Shown here: positions 16,960-22,051 of the stretch, one piece after another
Layout of the letters: each line of letters opens with the position of its first letter
Numbering within the stretch: position 1 is the first letter of the stretch
Virus record (IMG/VR): IMGVR_UViG_3300017760_000117
Coordinates: 1 to 22,592 of that record
From: a virus
Reading direction: 5' to 3' (one strand)
DNA length: 22,592 nucleotides
The notes under the pieces: model-generated
What the model saw: the letters and a program-made list of their open reading frames with translations, nothing else
What the model was told of the DNA's origin: nothing
Database searches by the model: none
Program-made: the position numbers and the translations under genes

Positions 16960-18288
16960 TCAATGTAGTAATTCATACACACTTTTTACTTTAGATTGTC
17001 TTTTCTTACCACCAGATTCATCTCTTACTCTACGAATACTTTGTGCTGCATACCTAAAAGCATCCGCTGCATCACTTGCCCAATCATGCACATCATGGTC
17101 TACAAATGTCCCTGCCATGTCATCCCACTGTCTATGATATGCCCTTAGACAATCTAATCCATGCTCACATTTCTTTTTGTCAAAATAACTACGATACAGC
17201 AAAGCTCTAGCCCGATCTATACCTTCGTCTTTACTCTCTCTGACCAATGGAGTCATACGTAACCCAAGATCCCTAGCCATATCAATCCTAGTTGTAGTAT
17301 GACCAGCACCTGTATCTCTACGTTGCTTTAAATCATGTGGAACGTAATGCCTATTATAAATGTATGGTTTTTCTTTTACTGCTTTGATAAAGAACGAGAT
17401 GTCTTTGTTCTTCTCCATAATAAAATCTATAAATCTAATTTCACTACCATACTGTTGATAAAACCAGATAGCTGTAAAATCATTTATACCGACATCCCAT
17501 GCAGTGTTTACCTCTAAGTTACTTTCCCAGGGAATATCTTTTATGTGGTTGTCTTTTTCTATCTTATTTAACACCTCACTATAATAACTACCCTCAATCG
17601 GTGCATCACTATCGCAATAATATTCTGACTGTATCTTTTCCTCAGTCATTCCGTTAAGACGTTCTCTACGCAATAACTCCTCTAAATCCCAACCTGTATC
17701 TGCTTTAGTGTCCTCAATAGTAAGTTTCTGTGTAAAGTAACCGTTACTTAAACCTTCACGTTCCCAAGCTTCGTATAATTTAATCGCATGATTCTTACCT
17801 CTAGGTGTAAAGATCATGCAACAACCACCACCATTCTCGTTCAACATTGGACTTAAATATTGCCAAGTGCTAGAACCCATTAATGGAAACTCAGACAATA
17901 CAACAAAGACAGGTCCAGCACCGACTAATCCATCACTATCCGCACCAACCAATCTATAGATAGAACCGTTCTTAAATTTAATCATCTTCTGTGTTTCATA
18001 GACATGATCTATTAACTCAGGAGGAAAATGATCTAAATACTTTCTACCCTCTTTAGTCTGTCCTTCCCAGATACCTTTAATAGCCTGTTCCCTACTAGGA
18101 AATATATGCCAGTAAACACCTGGACGTTCTACTATCTTAGATGCAATTAAATTAATACAGAACAAATCCTTACCTGCTCGTCTATGCCATTGGAACATAC
18201 CAAACCGACCAGACTGATTAATAAAGTAATCCCAAGCAGGTAATTGATAACCCCTAGGATGCCAATTGTAAGGAACGGTAATATCCAA
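16960..18288 (-). CDS. terL: Terminase large subunit (TerL)
   Basis: A 442-aa packaging motor with both expected domains. ATPase: an N-terminal WHPRGYQLPAWDYF motif, a Walker A-like WHRRAGKD at about 34-41, and a Walker B-like VFVVLSEF at about 127-134, where Ser stands in place of the usual Asp and the catalytic Glu is kept (also seen in other phage terminases). Then comes the coupling-type motif MIFTPRGKNHA. Nuclease (RNase H fold): TAWDVGINDFTAIWF, YVPHDLKQRRDTGAG and VHDWASDAADAFRYA supply the acidic residues. It cleaves concatemeric DNA and drives it into the prohead through the portal. The start is TTG; the next in-frame Met is residue 31, too close to Walker A. AAGG lies about 8 nt upstream. 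The preceding gene ends 1 bp before. Confidence 0.95.
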   Translation of the reverse strand: MDITVPYNWHPRGYQLPAWDYFINQSGRFGMFQWHRRAGKDLFCINLIASKIVERPGVYWHIFPSREQAIKGIWEGQTKEGRKYLDHFPPELIDHVYETQKMIKFKNGSIYRLVGADSDGLVGAGPVFVVLSEFPLMGSSTWQYLSPMLNENGGGCCMIFTPRGKNHAIKLYEAWEREGLSNGYFTQKLTIEDTKADTGWDLEELLRRERLNGMTEEKIQSEYYCDSDAPIEGSYYSEVLNKIEKDNHIKDIPWESNLEVNTAWDVGINDFTAIWFYQQYGSEIRFIDFIMEKNKDISFFIKAVKEKPYIYNRHYVPHDLKQRRDTGAGHTTTRIDMARDLGLRMTPLVRESKDEGIDRARALLYRSYFDKKKCEHGLDCLRAYHRQWDDMAGTFVDHDVHDWASDAADAFRYAAQSIRRVRDESGGKKRQSKVKSVYELLH

Positions 18289-18289
18289 A

Positions 18290-18529
18290 CTAAACCTTAC
18301 CTCTCCAACCTAATACAAAATCACGAGTCATAAATTCTTCCATAATATCCTCCATCTCACCTAAATGCTTTTCGGCAACCTCCATAAACAAACCACCACC
18401 GCCATCATTATTAAAATACATCTGGATGCTAAAGTTATCTATAATCTTCATTAAACCCTTATCCTTCTGTATATCATCAACCATAAAAACAGGACTTTGA
18501 ACATCTCGCTTAATCCTATACTTAATCAT
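18290..18529 (-). CDS. Small unknown protein upstream of TerL
   Basis: A 79-aa protein, not recognised. It starts MIKYRIKRDVQSPVFMVDDI, has a four-glycine turn (NNDGGGGLFMEV), an acidic helix with EKHLGEMEDIMEEF, and ends FVLGWRGKV. Mixed alpha/beta, no membrane segment. The start overlaps the stop of the preceding gene (GATGATTAA), and its own stop is one base before the TTG start of TerL, so TerL translation is probably coupled to it. Tight packing and same strand support a real gene. A role in packaging is possible but not shown. Confidence 0.65.
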   Translation of the reverse strand: MIKYRIKRDVQSPVFMVDDIQKDKGLMKIIDNFSIQMYFNNDGGGGLFMEVAEKHLGEMEDIMEEFMTRDFVLGWRGKV

Positions 18530-18722
18530 CTATATGTAATCTCCAACCTTGATTCTTATAACTCTCAATAACTTTACGCAACTTACGTATTTCACGATCT
18601 CTTTCAAATACCTTACCTAATACAACCGCCAACTCAGTTTCTAAAAACCGAACCTTCTTTTTTAACTCAAACCTATCTCGTAATATATTAAACACTCTTA
18701 ACAATTTCATCCTCTTCCACAT
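18522..18722 (-). CDS. Small coiled-coil protein of unknown function
   Basis: About 66 aa, basic and strongly helical. The central part (RDRFELKKKVRFLETELAVV, then ERDREIRKLRKVIESY) has heptad-like leucine and valine spacing and is probably a coiled coil. Two starts are possible: ATG at 18722 (MWKRMKLL) or ATG at 18710 (MKLLRVFN). Neither has a well-placed Shine-Dalgarno sequence; AGAGG is present but touches the second ATG. Either way the gene overlaps the 53-aa gene before it, in a different frame. It resembles small phage Rz-like or chaperone-type coiled coils only in general shape, without a lipobox or transmembrane segment, so no function is assigned. Confidence 0.5.
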   Translation of the reverse strand: MWKRMKLLRVFNILRDRFELKKKVRFLETELAVVLGKVFERDREIRKLRKVIESYKNQGWRLHIDD

Positions 18723-18849
18723 CAATACTAACTCTATTAACCTTATCCATTAAACGATACATACCTGTATCATAACAAAATACCTCAAACTCTATATTAC
18801 ATAACTCAGGATCTAACACCCATACACGATCACCTATAGCATATTTCAT
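18688..18849 (-). CDS. Small unknown protein (53 aa), short gene in the packaging operon
   Basis: The frame from ATG 18849 reads MKYAIGDRVWVLDPELCNIE, then FEVFCYDTGMYRLMDKVNRV, and ends in the acidic DVEEDEIVKSV before TAA. The start overlaps the stop of the TerS-like gene (ATGA), the arrangement used throughout this operon, and it fills a gap that would otherwise be empty. The opening YxIGDRVWVLD, followed by beta-type residues, suggests a small barrel of the SH3/KOW shape (tentative). Its 3' end overlaps the following coiled-coil gene by about 23-35 bp. No function is known. Confidence 0.6.
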   Translation of the reverse strand: MKYAIGDRVWVLDPELCNIEFEVFCYDTGMYRLMDKVNRVSIDVEEDEIVKSV

Positions 18850-19379
18850 ATATCAATAACTTTACCATTGTCATCTAAAACATAATTCTTTCGGACAACA
18901 TTAATAGTATACTCTTTGCTCTCTTTCTTCTCGATAGCTTTCTGTGATGGATGGACATACTTAATTAAATCAGAGTTTATCCTAATTAAATCCTTACCCT
19001 CTAATCCATACACATCAGGATTCTTAAACATATCCACCATATTCAACACAGGATCAAAACCCATAGCATTTAACTTATCTGCTACACTCTTAATAACCTC
19101 ACCCTTCGTTAAATGACCACGACTGGTTTCTTGTTTAGCTGGTCTGTTACTTAACAAACTATCCACACTATGATCTAATCTAGGACTCTCTTTTGCCTTC
19201 TTAACTAAATTAACCTTCTTAGGCTTCTCTGGCTTTATAGGCTTAGGATTACTACCATCCTTCTTCTTACGTCCAGATCCTTCACGTCTACCACCACTCT
19301 GCTTAACCTTAACACCTGCTAACTTAGCTAACTTATCCTCCAACTCCTTACTAGGACTAAACTCTTCGTATTCAGGCAT
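18846..19379 (-). CDS. Probable terminase small subunit (TerS-like)
   Basis: A 177-aa basic protein when started at ATG 19379 (MPEYEEFSPSKELEDKLAKL); a TTG two codons upstream is also open. Residues about 27-40 carry GGRREGSGRKKKDG, the Gly/Arg/Lys motif (GG.R.G.GRK) common at the N-terminus of phage DNA-packaging and terminase small proteins. A Pro/Lys-rich linker follows, then a helical domain (SVADKLNAMGFDPVLNMVDM and DLIRINSDLIKYVHPSQKA). The last part, KYVHPSQKAIE plus a beta tail, resembles small subunits that end with K.....P...A.E. It is the first gene of the packaging operon, with TerL three short genes downstream, and would recognise the packaging site, probably in the adjacent non-coding region. 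DNA-binding is inferred. Confidence 0.65.
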   Translation of the reverse strand: MPEYEEFSPSKELEDKLAKLAGVKVKQSGGRREGSGRKKKDGSNPKPIKPEKPKKVNLVKKAKESPRLDHSVDSLLSNRPAKQETSRGHLTKGEVIKSVADKLNAMGFDPVLNMVDMFKNPDVYGLEGKDLIRINSDLIKYVHPSQKAIEKKESKEYTINVVRKNYVLDDNGKVIDI

Positions 19380-19428
19380 ACACAATTTCTTAACAAATTG
19401 TTATAATAGACTTACTCATATAAACTTA

Positions 19429-19457
19429 TATGTAGAAGTTTTGATTAACTTTGTCAA
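19429..19457 (-). promoter_or_regulatory. Candidate host-type promoter of the packaging operon
   Basis: The minus strand has a perfect -35 TTGACA (19457-19452), a 17-bp spacer and a weak -10 TACATA (19434-19429). Transcription would start about 45 bp upstream of the TerS-like gene start. In AT-rich DNA such matches occur by chance, so this is tentative. Confidence 0.4.
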
Positions 19458-19609
19458 ATTGGTTTTGGTTTTGATTAGGTTTTCAAAATTGGTTTTGTGG
19501 GAGTTAGGGAGCGGTAGACAAGTTGCGAAAGTGCGATTCCCCCTCTACCCCCTGCTGATCTGGTAATACAAACAAGAGCAAAAAAACAGTTACGTAAACC
19601 ATTGAGAAT

Positions 19610-19666
19610 CAATCCAAGGTAATTAAAATAGACATTCTCACTACCTTGAATGTTTACCTTGAATTG
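19610..19666. repeat. ACCTTGAAT direct repeat with an inverted third copy
   Basis: ACCTTGAAT occurs twice in direct orientation (19643-19651 and 19656-19664), 13 bp apart. A third, inverted copy lies at 19610-19622: CAATCCAAGGTAA is the reverse complement, with one mismatch, of TTACCTTGAATTG at 19654-19666. Multiple short copies in mixed orientation are typical of protein binding sites. Confidence 0.6.
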
Positions 19667-19703
19667 GTGGATTAATGCATGGTTGTATCGACGTAATTAG
19701 ATC

Positions 19704-19725
19704 CATGCGGTCGGTGCCGTACATG
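19704..19725. other. GC-rich hairpin
   Basis: CATGCGGT and GCCGTACATG pair around a CGGT loop (two 4-bp stems, one G-U pair, with a TA bulge). It is followed by neither T-run nor gene start. It stands out as GC-rich in AT-rich surroundings. Confidence 0.35.
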
Positions 19726-19761
19726 AGCCATGATCACTCCACCCACCTCAAACAATCAATA

Positions 19762-19786
19762 CCCCTAACAACCTAATCCCCTAACA
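19762..19786. repeat. CCCCTAACA direct repeat
   Basis: The 9-mer CCCCTAACA occurs at 19762-19770 and 19778-19786, start-to-start distance 16 bp, with the related ACCTAAT between. On the minus strand this is a G-rich run of TTAGGGG-like units just downstream of the small regulator gene. Confidence 0.5.
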
Positions 19787-19801
19787 TATATACTAACAGC
19801 C

Positions 19802-20179
19802 TTACATATGTTTGATTGATACGATGTTCCTTTGTTTCAATATCTTGAGACTGTTATTGATTGCATGGCTAATAAGCCCACTTGTATCAAGCGACTTCTC
19901 GCAAGCTTTAAACAGTTCCAACCTAGTTAACTGCTTGTGTTTTTTAATAATACTAGCAATTTGTGTAATAGTTGCACCTTGTATTTGGTTATAAGTCATT
20001 GATTTCCAAGTAATTATAATCCTTTGAGTAATTAATGATCTTTTATCTATTCTTGGTCTAACTCCCAATTTAGCCAGGATCAAAGCCTTTTGCACGTCAT
20101 TAAGCTGATTACTACCGTTAACCGCGAACCATGATACAATATTATCAGGACTTAAATTACTTGCTCGTATCTTACTCAT
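19802..20179 (-). CDS. Small helical protein, possible winged-helix regulator
   Basis: About 125 aa from ATG 20179 (MSKIRASNLSPDNIVSWFAV); an upstream in-frame TTG adds three residues but is unlikely. The protein is basic (many Lys and Arg) and almost all helical. The C-terminal half, ITQIASIIKKHKQLTRLELF then INNSLKILKQRNIVSIKHM, has the shape of a winged helix: a helix, a turn with LTRLELF, a recognition-like helix, then two short strands RNIVSIK. No named family was recognised. It stands alone, divergently oriented to the plus-strand accessory operon across a promoter with palindromic half-sites, and is separated from the packaging operon by 422 bp with repeats. That location suits a transcriptional regulator controlling one or both directions (inference). 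There is no clear Shine-Dalgarno sequence. Confidence 0.6.
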   Translation of the reverse strand: MSKIRASNLSPDNIVSWFAVNGSNQLNDVQKALILAKLGVRPRIDKRSLITQRIIITWKSMTYNQIQGATITQIASIIKKHKQLTRLELFKACEKSLDTSGLISHAINNSLKILKQRNIVSIKHM

Positions 20180-20242
20180 AATTAACAATTTAATACTGAT
20201 TTAGATTAATACAAATAATAAAATATAAACAAAATTAAACCA

Positions 20243-20271
20243 TTGTATTGACAATACGTATTATATAAATA
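20243..20271 (+). promoter_or_regulatory. Divergent-region promoter with interleaved operator half-sites
   Basis: The sequence GTATTGACAATACGTATT (20245-20262) contains a -35-like TTGACA (20248-20253) and three half-sites GTATT / AATAC / GTATT. It includes a perfect 10-bp palindrome AATACGTATT (20253-20262) and the inverted repeat GTATTG-A-CAATAC (20245-20257). The -10 is unclear: TATAAA (20264-20269) is too close to TTGACA but is 15 bp from TTGTAT (20243-20248). It would serve the 89-aa gene on the plus strand. Overlap of half-sites with the -35 suggests repression. Confidence 0.5.
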
Positions 20272-20281
20272 GTTTATCGTT

Positions 20282-20303
20282 ATCTCGATTCCTGAGATTT
20301 TTT
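20282..20303 (+). promoter_or_regulatory. Small hairpin with T-run in the leader
   Basis: ATCTC and GAGAT form a 5-bp stem around GATTCCT, directly followed by six T's. It is a weak terminator or pause site between the promoter and the 89-aa gene, and the first of the series of hairpins in this transcript. Confidence 0.4.
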
Positions 20304-20322
20304 AACCTATTAACTTATAATT

Positions 20323-20592
20323 ATGAAACTTATTAACTACTATCCGAGCACGGGATGCCGTGTTTTTTGGAGCGAAAAGCTCCAACAAGAAATTAGTAAT
20401 CCTCATGGGGATTACTTCACTAGTTACTTTCCCTGTTGTGTGAACGGGGATCCCAAAACGGGATATACTAAATCACAAATCAAAAAAATGATCTCTCAAG
20501 AATTCCCAAAATTTTCTTTGCGTATGGGAAAGCCATTTAACTCTAGGATGGATGGTAGCCTAATCTGGCAAGCCAGAATAAACGAAAAATAG
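20323..20592 (+). CDS. Unknown 89-aa protein encoded on a hairpin-rich mRNA
   Basis: The frame gives MKLINYYPSTGCRVFWSEKL, continues with GDYFTSYFPCCVNGDPKTGY, and ends GSLIWQARINEK. It is aromatic-rich, with three Cys (one CC pair), no membrane segment, and no recognised family. It is the first plus-strand gene after the divergent promoter, where phages often keep early host-takeover or regulatory genes. The leader carries AACCTATTAACTTATAATT, a weak relative of the AAACCTA leaders further on; there is no Shine-Dalgarno sequence. The first half uses codons rich in G and C for this genome (CCG AGC ACG, CAT GGG GAT, GGG GAT CCC), and these are exactly the bases that form perfect hairpins (see the hairpin array). 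The open frame across 89 codons supports translation; the hairpins suggest the RNA also acts as structure. A purely non-coding RNA cannot be excluded. Confidence 0.6.
   Translation: MKLINYYPSTGCRVFWSEKLQQEISNPHGDYFTSYFPCCVNGDPKTGYTKSQIKKMISQEFPKFSLRMGKPFNSRMDGSLIWQARINEK
20349..20464 (+). other. Tandem array of perfect hairpins inside the 89-aa gene
   Basis: Five perfect or near-perfect stems follow each other: CACGG/CCGTG (20349-20362, loop GATG, followed by six T's); GGAGC/GCTCC (20369-20383, loop GAAAA); AGTAATCC/GGATTACT (20395-20416); TCCCTGTT/AACGGGGA (20430-20450, loop GTGTG, one G-U); ATCCC/GGGAT (20450-20464, loop AAAAC). TAACTA (20334-20339) can pair with TAGTTA (20421-20426), closing a junction around the first three. 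Weaker stems follow at 20503-20530 (TTCCCA/TGGGAA) and 20564-20577 (TCTGG/CCAGA). Confidence 0.7.
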
Positions 20593-20602
20593 ATAACAAT
20601 AA

Positions 20603-20630
20603 TTAAATGACTGGTTAAGCAGTCTATAAT
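20603..20630 (+). promoter_or_regulatory. Candidate promoter with an inverted repeat filling its spacer
   Basis: A weak -35 TTAAAT (20603-20608) and a perfect -10 TATAAT (20625-20630) are separated by 16 bp, and those 16 bp are the inverted repeat GACTG-GTTAAG-CAGTC. Transcription would begin about 20637 and run into the terminator at 20647, giving an RNA of about 60 nt. Confidence 0.35.
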
Positions 20631-20646
20631 CTCTCTTATCATAGGG

Positions 20647-20697
20647 AAAGCCTATGTTATTAATATTAATTTATTAATTTCATAGGCTTTTTTTTTT
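20647..20697 (+). terminator. Strong intrinsic terminator
   Basis: AAAGCCTATG and CATAGGCTTT form a perfect 10-bp stem around a 24-nt AT-only loop, followed by a further seven T's (ten in a row). It ends the 89-aa unit; genes from 20728 on need read-through or their own promoters. Confidence 0.9.
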
Positions 20698-20705
20698 GCG
20701 ATATT

Positions 20706-20727
20706 AAAACCTATAAAACCTATATAT
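20706..20727 (+). repeat. AAACCTA leader repeat, copy 1
   Basis: AAAACCTATAAAACCTATAT runs directly into the ATG of the 29-aa gene. Same motif as at 20816, 21569 and 21873. It contains TATAAA but no Shine-Dalgarno sequence. Confidence 0.7.
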
Positions 20728-20817
20728 ATGATACATCAAATACTTATCCATTTGCCCTGGACTTTGGTCCTTATATTTACCGTTGCATTAGCTATTAATG
20801 TAATGACCTCGAAATAA
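20728..20817 (+). CDS. Very small single-span membrane protein (29 aa)
   Basis: The ATG at 20728 opens a frame of 29 codons: MIHQILIHLPWTLVLIFTVA followed by LAINVMTSK and TAA. Residues about 5-25 are hydrophobic enough for one transmembrane helix; the C-terminal end is polar with a Lys. It is too short for a standard gene call, but it has the same AAACCTA leader as its neighbours, and its stop is immediately followed by the next copy of that leader, so the cassette structure supports a real gene. Short one-helix phage proteins include lysis regulators, holin-like proteins and superinfection-exclusion factors; nothing in the sequence decides between these. Confidence 0.55.
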   Translation: MIHQILIHLPWTLVLIFTVALAINVMTSK

Positions 20818-20846
20818 ACCTATAAACCTATAAAACCACTAAAAAT
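20816..20846 (+). repeat. AAACCTA leader repeat, copy 2
   Basis: AAACCTAT-AAACCTAT-AAAACCACT, then AAAAAT and the ATG at 20847. Three tandem units; overlaps the stop codon of the 29-aa gene. Confidence 0.7.
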
Positions 20847-21341
20847 ATGAAAACTAAAATCAAAGTAAATTATACAGCAAAAAAAAATACATACTTCTTT
20901 GGAACTCGAAAAAAAGATAAAGCTAAAATCTTTATATATATGTCACAATTTGATTGTGGCTGGTATTGGTCATTTGGTTATTTAGGCAATAATGATGAGA
21001 ATTATCATTTATATAATTATCAAAATGAACAAGTATTTCATAAAAAAGAAGATGGAAAGTATTTTAATGGAACCATTAAACGCAATAAATGCCTGTATGA
21101 TTGTTTGTTGGAAGATTACATTTTAAAGGATAACATAAAACAAAACTTATGGAAATTTTGTGAGCTTGCTTTGAGTATTTATAAAATAAAAGATTACTCA
21201 GAAATGTTACACATTGGTGGAGCACATATGACAAATAACCCATGTTCAAAAATCATCAAAAATAATGAAGAATATATTAGAATTAATGAAGTGGTGTTGC
21301 CTGCATTATTTAATGAATTTGAATTGCTATTAAGAGGATAA
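20847..21341 (+). CDS. Conserved-looking phage protein of unknown function (164 aa)
   Basis: The protein starts MKTKIKVNYTAKKNTYFFGT, then RKKDKAKIFIYMSQFDCGWY and WSFGYLGNND. The segment S.FDCGWYWSFGYLGN recalls hypothetical phage and plasmid proteins that begin with FFG.D..G.KIYL....DCGWYWSFGYL; no activity is known for them. The C-terminal half is helical (LWKFCELALSIYKIKDYSEM) with a Cys/His-containing stretch LHIGGAHMTNNPC. There is no membrane segment, and it is probably cytoplasmic. Its leader is the AAACCTA repeat, without Shine-Dalgarno. The gene is very AT-rich, more so than the 89-aa gene. It is followed after 13 bp by the 66-aa gene, the two probably forming one cassette. Confidence 0.7.
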   Translation: MKTKIKVNYTAKKNTYFFGTRKKDKAKIFIYMSQFDCGWYWSFGYLGNNDENYHLYNYQNEQVFHKKEDGKYFNGTIKRNKCLYDCLLEDYILKDNIKQNLWKFCELALSIYKIKDYSEMLHIGGAHMTNNPCSKIIKNNEEYIRINEVVLPALFNEFELLLRG

Positions 21342-21354
21342 ATAGAATTAACCA

Positions 21355-21555
21355 ATGAAAAATCAAAATACAATATTCGGATATGACTGGGATGAAATTC
21401 AAAGCATGCAACAAGGCAATGATAGCCTGAAGGTTATAAATTCTGATAAAGTTGGTGATTATGGTTGTGATCCAATTGGCAACGGTATGTTTAAAATGGT
21501 TCCCTCTGGAGATATTGTCAGTTTTGAAGAACGAACCAGAAGACTTGGACCTTAA
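21355..21555 (+). CDS. Small unknown protein (66 aa)
   Basis: It reads MKNQNTIFGYDWDEIQSMQQ, with a middle acidic/polar part and the end GMFKMVPSGDIVSFEERTRR followed by LGP. There is no recognised family; the C-terminal beta-turn-beta shape (DPIGNGMFKMVPSGDIVSF) may be a small fold. It lies 13 bp downstream of the 164-aa gene with no leader repeat of its own, so it is most likely translated from the same message. The only purine-rich sequence (AGAGGA) is about 20 nt upstream, too far for a normal ribosome-binding site. Confidence 0.6.
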   Translation: MKNQNTIFGYDWDEIQSMQQGNDSLKVINSDKVGDYGCDPIGNGMFKMVPSGDIVSFEERTRRLGP

Positions 21556-21568
21556 GACAATCAAAAAT

Positions 21569-21592
21569 AAAACCTATAAAACCTAAAAATAT
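21569..21592 (+). repeat. AAACCTA leader repeat, copy 3
   Basis: AAAACCTATAAAACCTAAAA with ATAT after it, 15 nt before the ATG at 21608; the most distant of the four copies from its start codon. Confidence 0.7.
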
Positions 21593-21607
21593 AATTATTT
21601 AAATCCT

Positions 21608-21871
21608 ATGCCAAACACATTTAACACCGTCATGCCAGAACTAACAGAGAGACAAGGGAGATTACTTTCTTTGTCTCATGATATCAACCTTATACGCAGT
21701 AGGCTAGCAACCTACAAAGAGTTGACAAATGGGTATAAGGTGGATGGATGGACTACTTATCCTTACAGCGATTACAGCGACATAATCCAAAGGATGACCG
21801 ATCAAGCAGAAAAATATGAAGAAGAATACAAACAACTAGAAAAACAAGGCGAACCAATCGCCCCACAATAA
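21608..21871 (+). CDS. Small unknown helical protein (87 aa)
   Basis: It starts MPNTFNTVMPELTERQGRLL and continues SLSHDINLIRSRLATYKELT. A Tyr-rich turn follows (VDGWTTYPYSDYSD), then a charged helix (RMTDQAEKYEEEYKQLEK) that is probably coiled-coil, and a short tail GEPIAPQ. Two helices joined by an aromatic loop suggest a small helical hairpin that dimerises. No family was recognised. It is preceded by the third leader repeat and followed at once by the fourth, so it is a self-contained cassette. Function unknown. Confidence 0.6.
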   Translation: MPNTFNTVMPELTERQGRLLSLSHDINLIRSRLATYKELTNGYKVDGWTTYPYSDYSDIIQRMTDQAEKYEEEYKQLEKQGEPIAPQ

Positions 21872-21872
21872 T

Positions 21873-21898
21873 AAAAACCTAAAAAAACCTAAAAATAT
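21873..21898 (+). repeat. AAACCTA leader repeat, copy 4
   Basis: AAAAACCTAAAAAAACCTAA followed by AAATAT runs directly into the ATG at 21899. The TATAAA found in copies 1-3 is changed to TAAAAAAA, so the shared part is AAACCTA and AAAAATAT. Confidence 0.65.
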
Positions 21899-22051
21899 AT
21901 GAAAACCAGAATTAAATTCTTCAGCCACAATAAAACCATACAAATTCTATCCTTTCACAAATGGGATATTAATACCGAAATCCATTGCAATCATATAGCG
22001 ACAAAATACAAAAATACATTAAAACAAATAATCAAATGGGAAAAAATATGA
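21899..22051 (+). CDS. Very small basic protein of unknown function (50 aa)
   Basis: The frame from ATG 21899 gives MKTRIKFFSHNKTIQILSFH, then KWDINTEIHCNHIATKYKNT and LKQIIKWEKI before TGA. It is basic (many Lys, His), with alternating hydrophobic residues near the start that suggest beta strands and a short C-terminal helix. It begins directly after a leader repeat, and its stop TGA overlaps the ATG of the next gene (ATGA), so the two are translationally coupled. Both facts support a real gene despite its size. No family or function can be named. Confidence 0.55.
   Translation: MKTRIKFFSHNKTIQILSFHKWDINTEIHCNHIATKYKNTLKQIIKWEKI

Larger units (their letters stand above)
19380..19801. other. 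Non-coding region with repeats and hairpins; candidate packaging or operator region
   Basis: No credible gene lies in these 422 bases on either strand. The left third is T-rich on the plus strand with the repeated phrase AATTGGTTTTG (near 19458 and 19487). The middle (19506-19557) is GC-rich and can pair GGTAGA with TCTACC. Further right there are the ACCTTGAAT repeats (19610-19666), the hairpin at 19704-19725 and the CCCCTAACA repeats (19762-19786). A TerS-like gene begins directly on the left, which is where packaging sites often lie. Whether this holds cos, pac, an origin or operators cannot be told from sequence alone. Confidence 0.45.

Noticed and set aside
17575-17582. CTCACTAT on the plus strand inside terL
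   Set aside because: It points against the operon, lies in conserved coding sequence and has no plus-strand gene after it; likely chance.
19506-19557. tRNA-like or attP-like piece (GGTAGAC ... GATTCCCCC)
   Set aside because: No acceptor stem, anticodon arm or proper T-loop could be built, and there is no integrase in the window.
21310-21564. 84-codon minus-strand frame with hydrophobic stretch
   Set aside because: Antisense to two plus-strand genes; its hydrophobicity comes from reading their AT-rich sequence backwards.
21985-22047. Longer start of the 79-aa protein from a TTG
   Set aside because: It overlaps the 50-aa gene in another frame and has no ribosome-binding site; the ATGA overlap at 22048 fits the local style.
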